A stretch of DNA of 21,354 bases from NCBI GenBank assembly GCA_902795715.1, contig CADBME010000100.1, positions 1 to 21,354 on the forward strand. The letters are read 5' to 3'. Origin of the DNA: an uncultured Lachnospiraceae bacterium. GTDB taxonomy: Bacteria; Bacillota_A; Clostridia; Lachnospirales; Lachnospiraceae. Below the pieces are notes generated by a model. It did not search any database. It was not told the DNA's origin and saw nothing but the letters and a program-made list of their open reading frames with translations. Positions 21,253 through 21,354 of this stretch are shown here, piece by piece. The position numbers and the translations under genes are program-made. Position 1 is the first letter of the stretch, and every line of letters starts with the position of its first letter.

Positions 21253-21354
21253 GCTTTCGCTCTGAAAGCAAAAACAGAACCTTGATAACTGAATAACAGA
21301 ACAACCTTGAACGTTCAATTCGCGTCATGGGAACGGAGGACGGAAAGTCCGCCG
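21253..21354 (+). ncRNA. Start of a structured transcript, truncated; identity unclear
   Basis: The predicted transcript begins with GCTTTC/GAAAGC (21253-21258 and 21264-21269) and includes CCTTGATAACTGAATAAC, similar to the sequence often found before rRNA genes in Firmicutes. Next come the palindrome TTGAACGTTCAA (21307-21318) and a last hairpin, GGAC-GGAAA-GTCC, near 21337-21350. It has no open reading frame. An rRNA leader, another stable RNA or a riboswitch leader are all possible; I cannot tell which. Confidence 0.3.

Noticed and set aside
21320..21354. RNase P RNA start, from GGAGGACGGAAAGTCC
   Set aside because: It resembles but does not match the conserved GAGGAAAGTCC element, and the flanks do not fit.
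1..21354. CRISPR arrays, insertion sequences, phage genes or tRNAs
   Set aside because: None was seen: no regularly spaced repeats, transposase or integrase motifs, or cloverleaf-type sequences.

Overview
The window looks like chromosomal DNA from a low-to-mid GC Firmicute, most likely a clostridial Lachnospiraceae relative. The reasons are strong AGGAGG-type ribosome sites, ATP-type PEP carboxykinase, a DUF5711-like protein, BspA-type leucine-rich repeats, BspA-like and zinc-ribbon membrane proteins, and many extended -10 promoters (TGnTATnnT). No transposase, integrase, phage gene, CRISPR array or tRNA was seen.

Layout. Positions 1-605 hold the 5' part of pckA (minus strand). Positions 606-1062 are a regulatory intergenic region with a pckA promoter, a free-standing promoter-dyad-terminator unit that could be a small RNA of about 94 nt, and a promoter for a lipoprotein. 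Positions 1063-3494 hold a lipoprotein, an OmpR-type response regulator and a histidine kinase with one membrane helix and almost no extracytoplasmic part. Positions 3467-7413 (minus) are a tight three-gene operon: leucine-rich-repeat protein, DUF2201-like VWA protein, MoxR-type AAA+ ATPase. Positions 7596-8315 (minus) encode a secreted papain-fold cysteine peptidase, and 8657-9679 (plus) an MccF-like S66 peptidase. murG (minus) and mtnN (plus) are divergent at 9802-11825, followed by a small acidic conserved-looking protein (minus).

The centrepiece is 12342-18567, a six-gene plus-strand operon: Ser/Thr kinase 1, a membrane-anchored C-terminal zinc ribbon protein, an N-terminal zinc ribbon protein with one membrane helix and a large outside domain, a VWA protein, a PP2C phosphatase, and a second, divergent kinase. 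A strong hairpin terminator closes it. By analogy with the TerY-P triad (VWA + PP2C + kinase), I read it as a reversible protein-phosphorylation module. The two zinc-ribbon proteins are predicted to place their zinc ribbons in the cytosol, where they could tether the kinases and phosphatase to the membrane. With the LRR-VWA-MoxR operon nearby, the window has two different VWA-centred systems within about 9 kb.

serC (18751-19833) follows, with a promoter lying inside the preceding terminator hairpin. Next is a DUF5711-like membrane-anchored propeller-type protein (19940-21166). A strong promoter near 21218-21246 drives something beyond the right edge that begins as a structured leader, possibly an rRNA or other stable RNA. 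All functions are inferred by reading motifs; no search was run.
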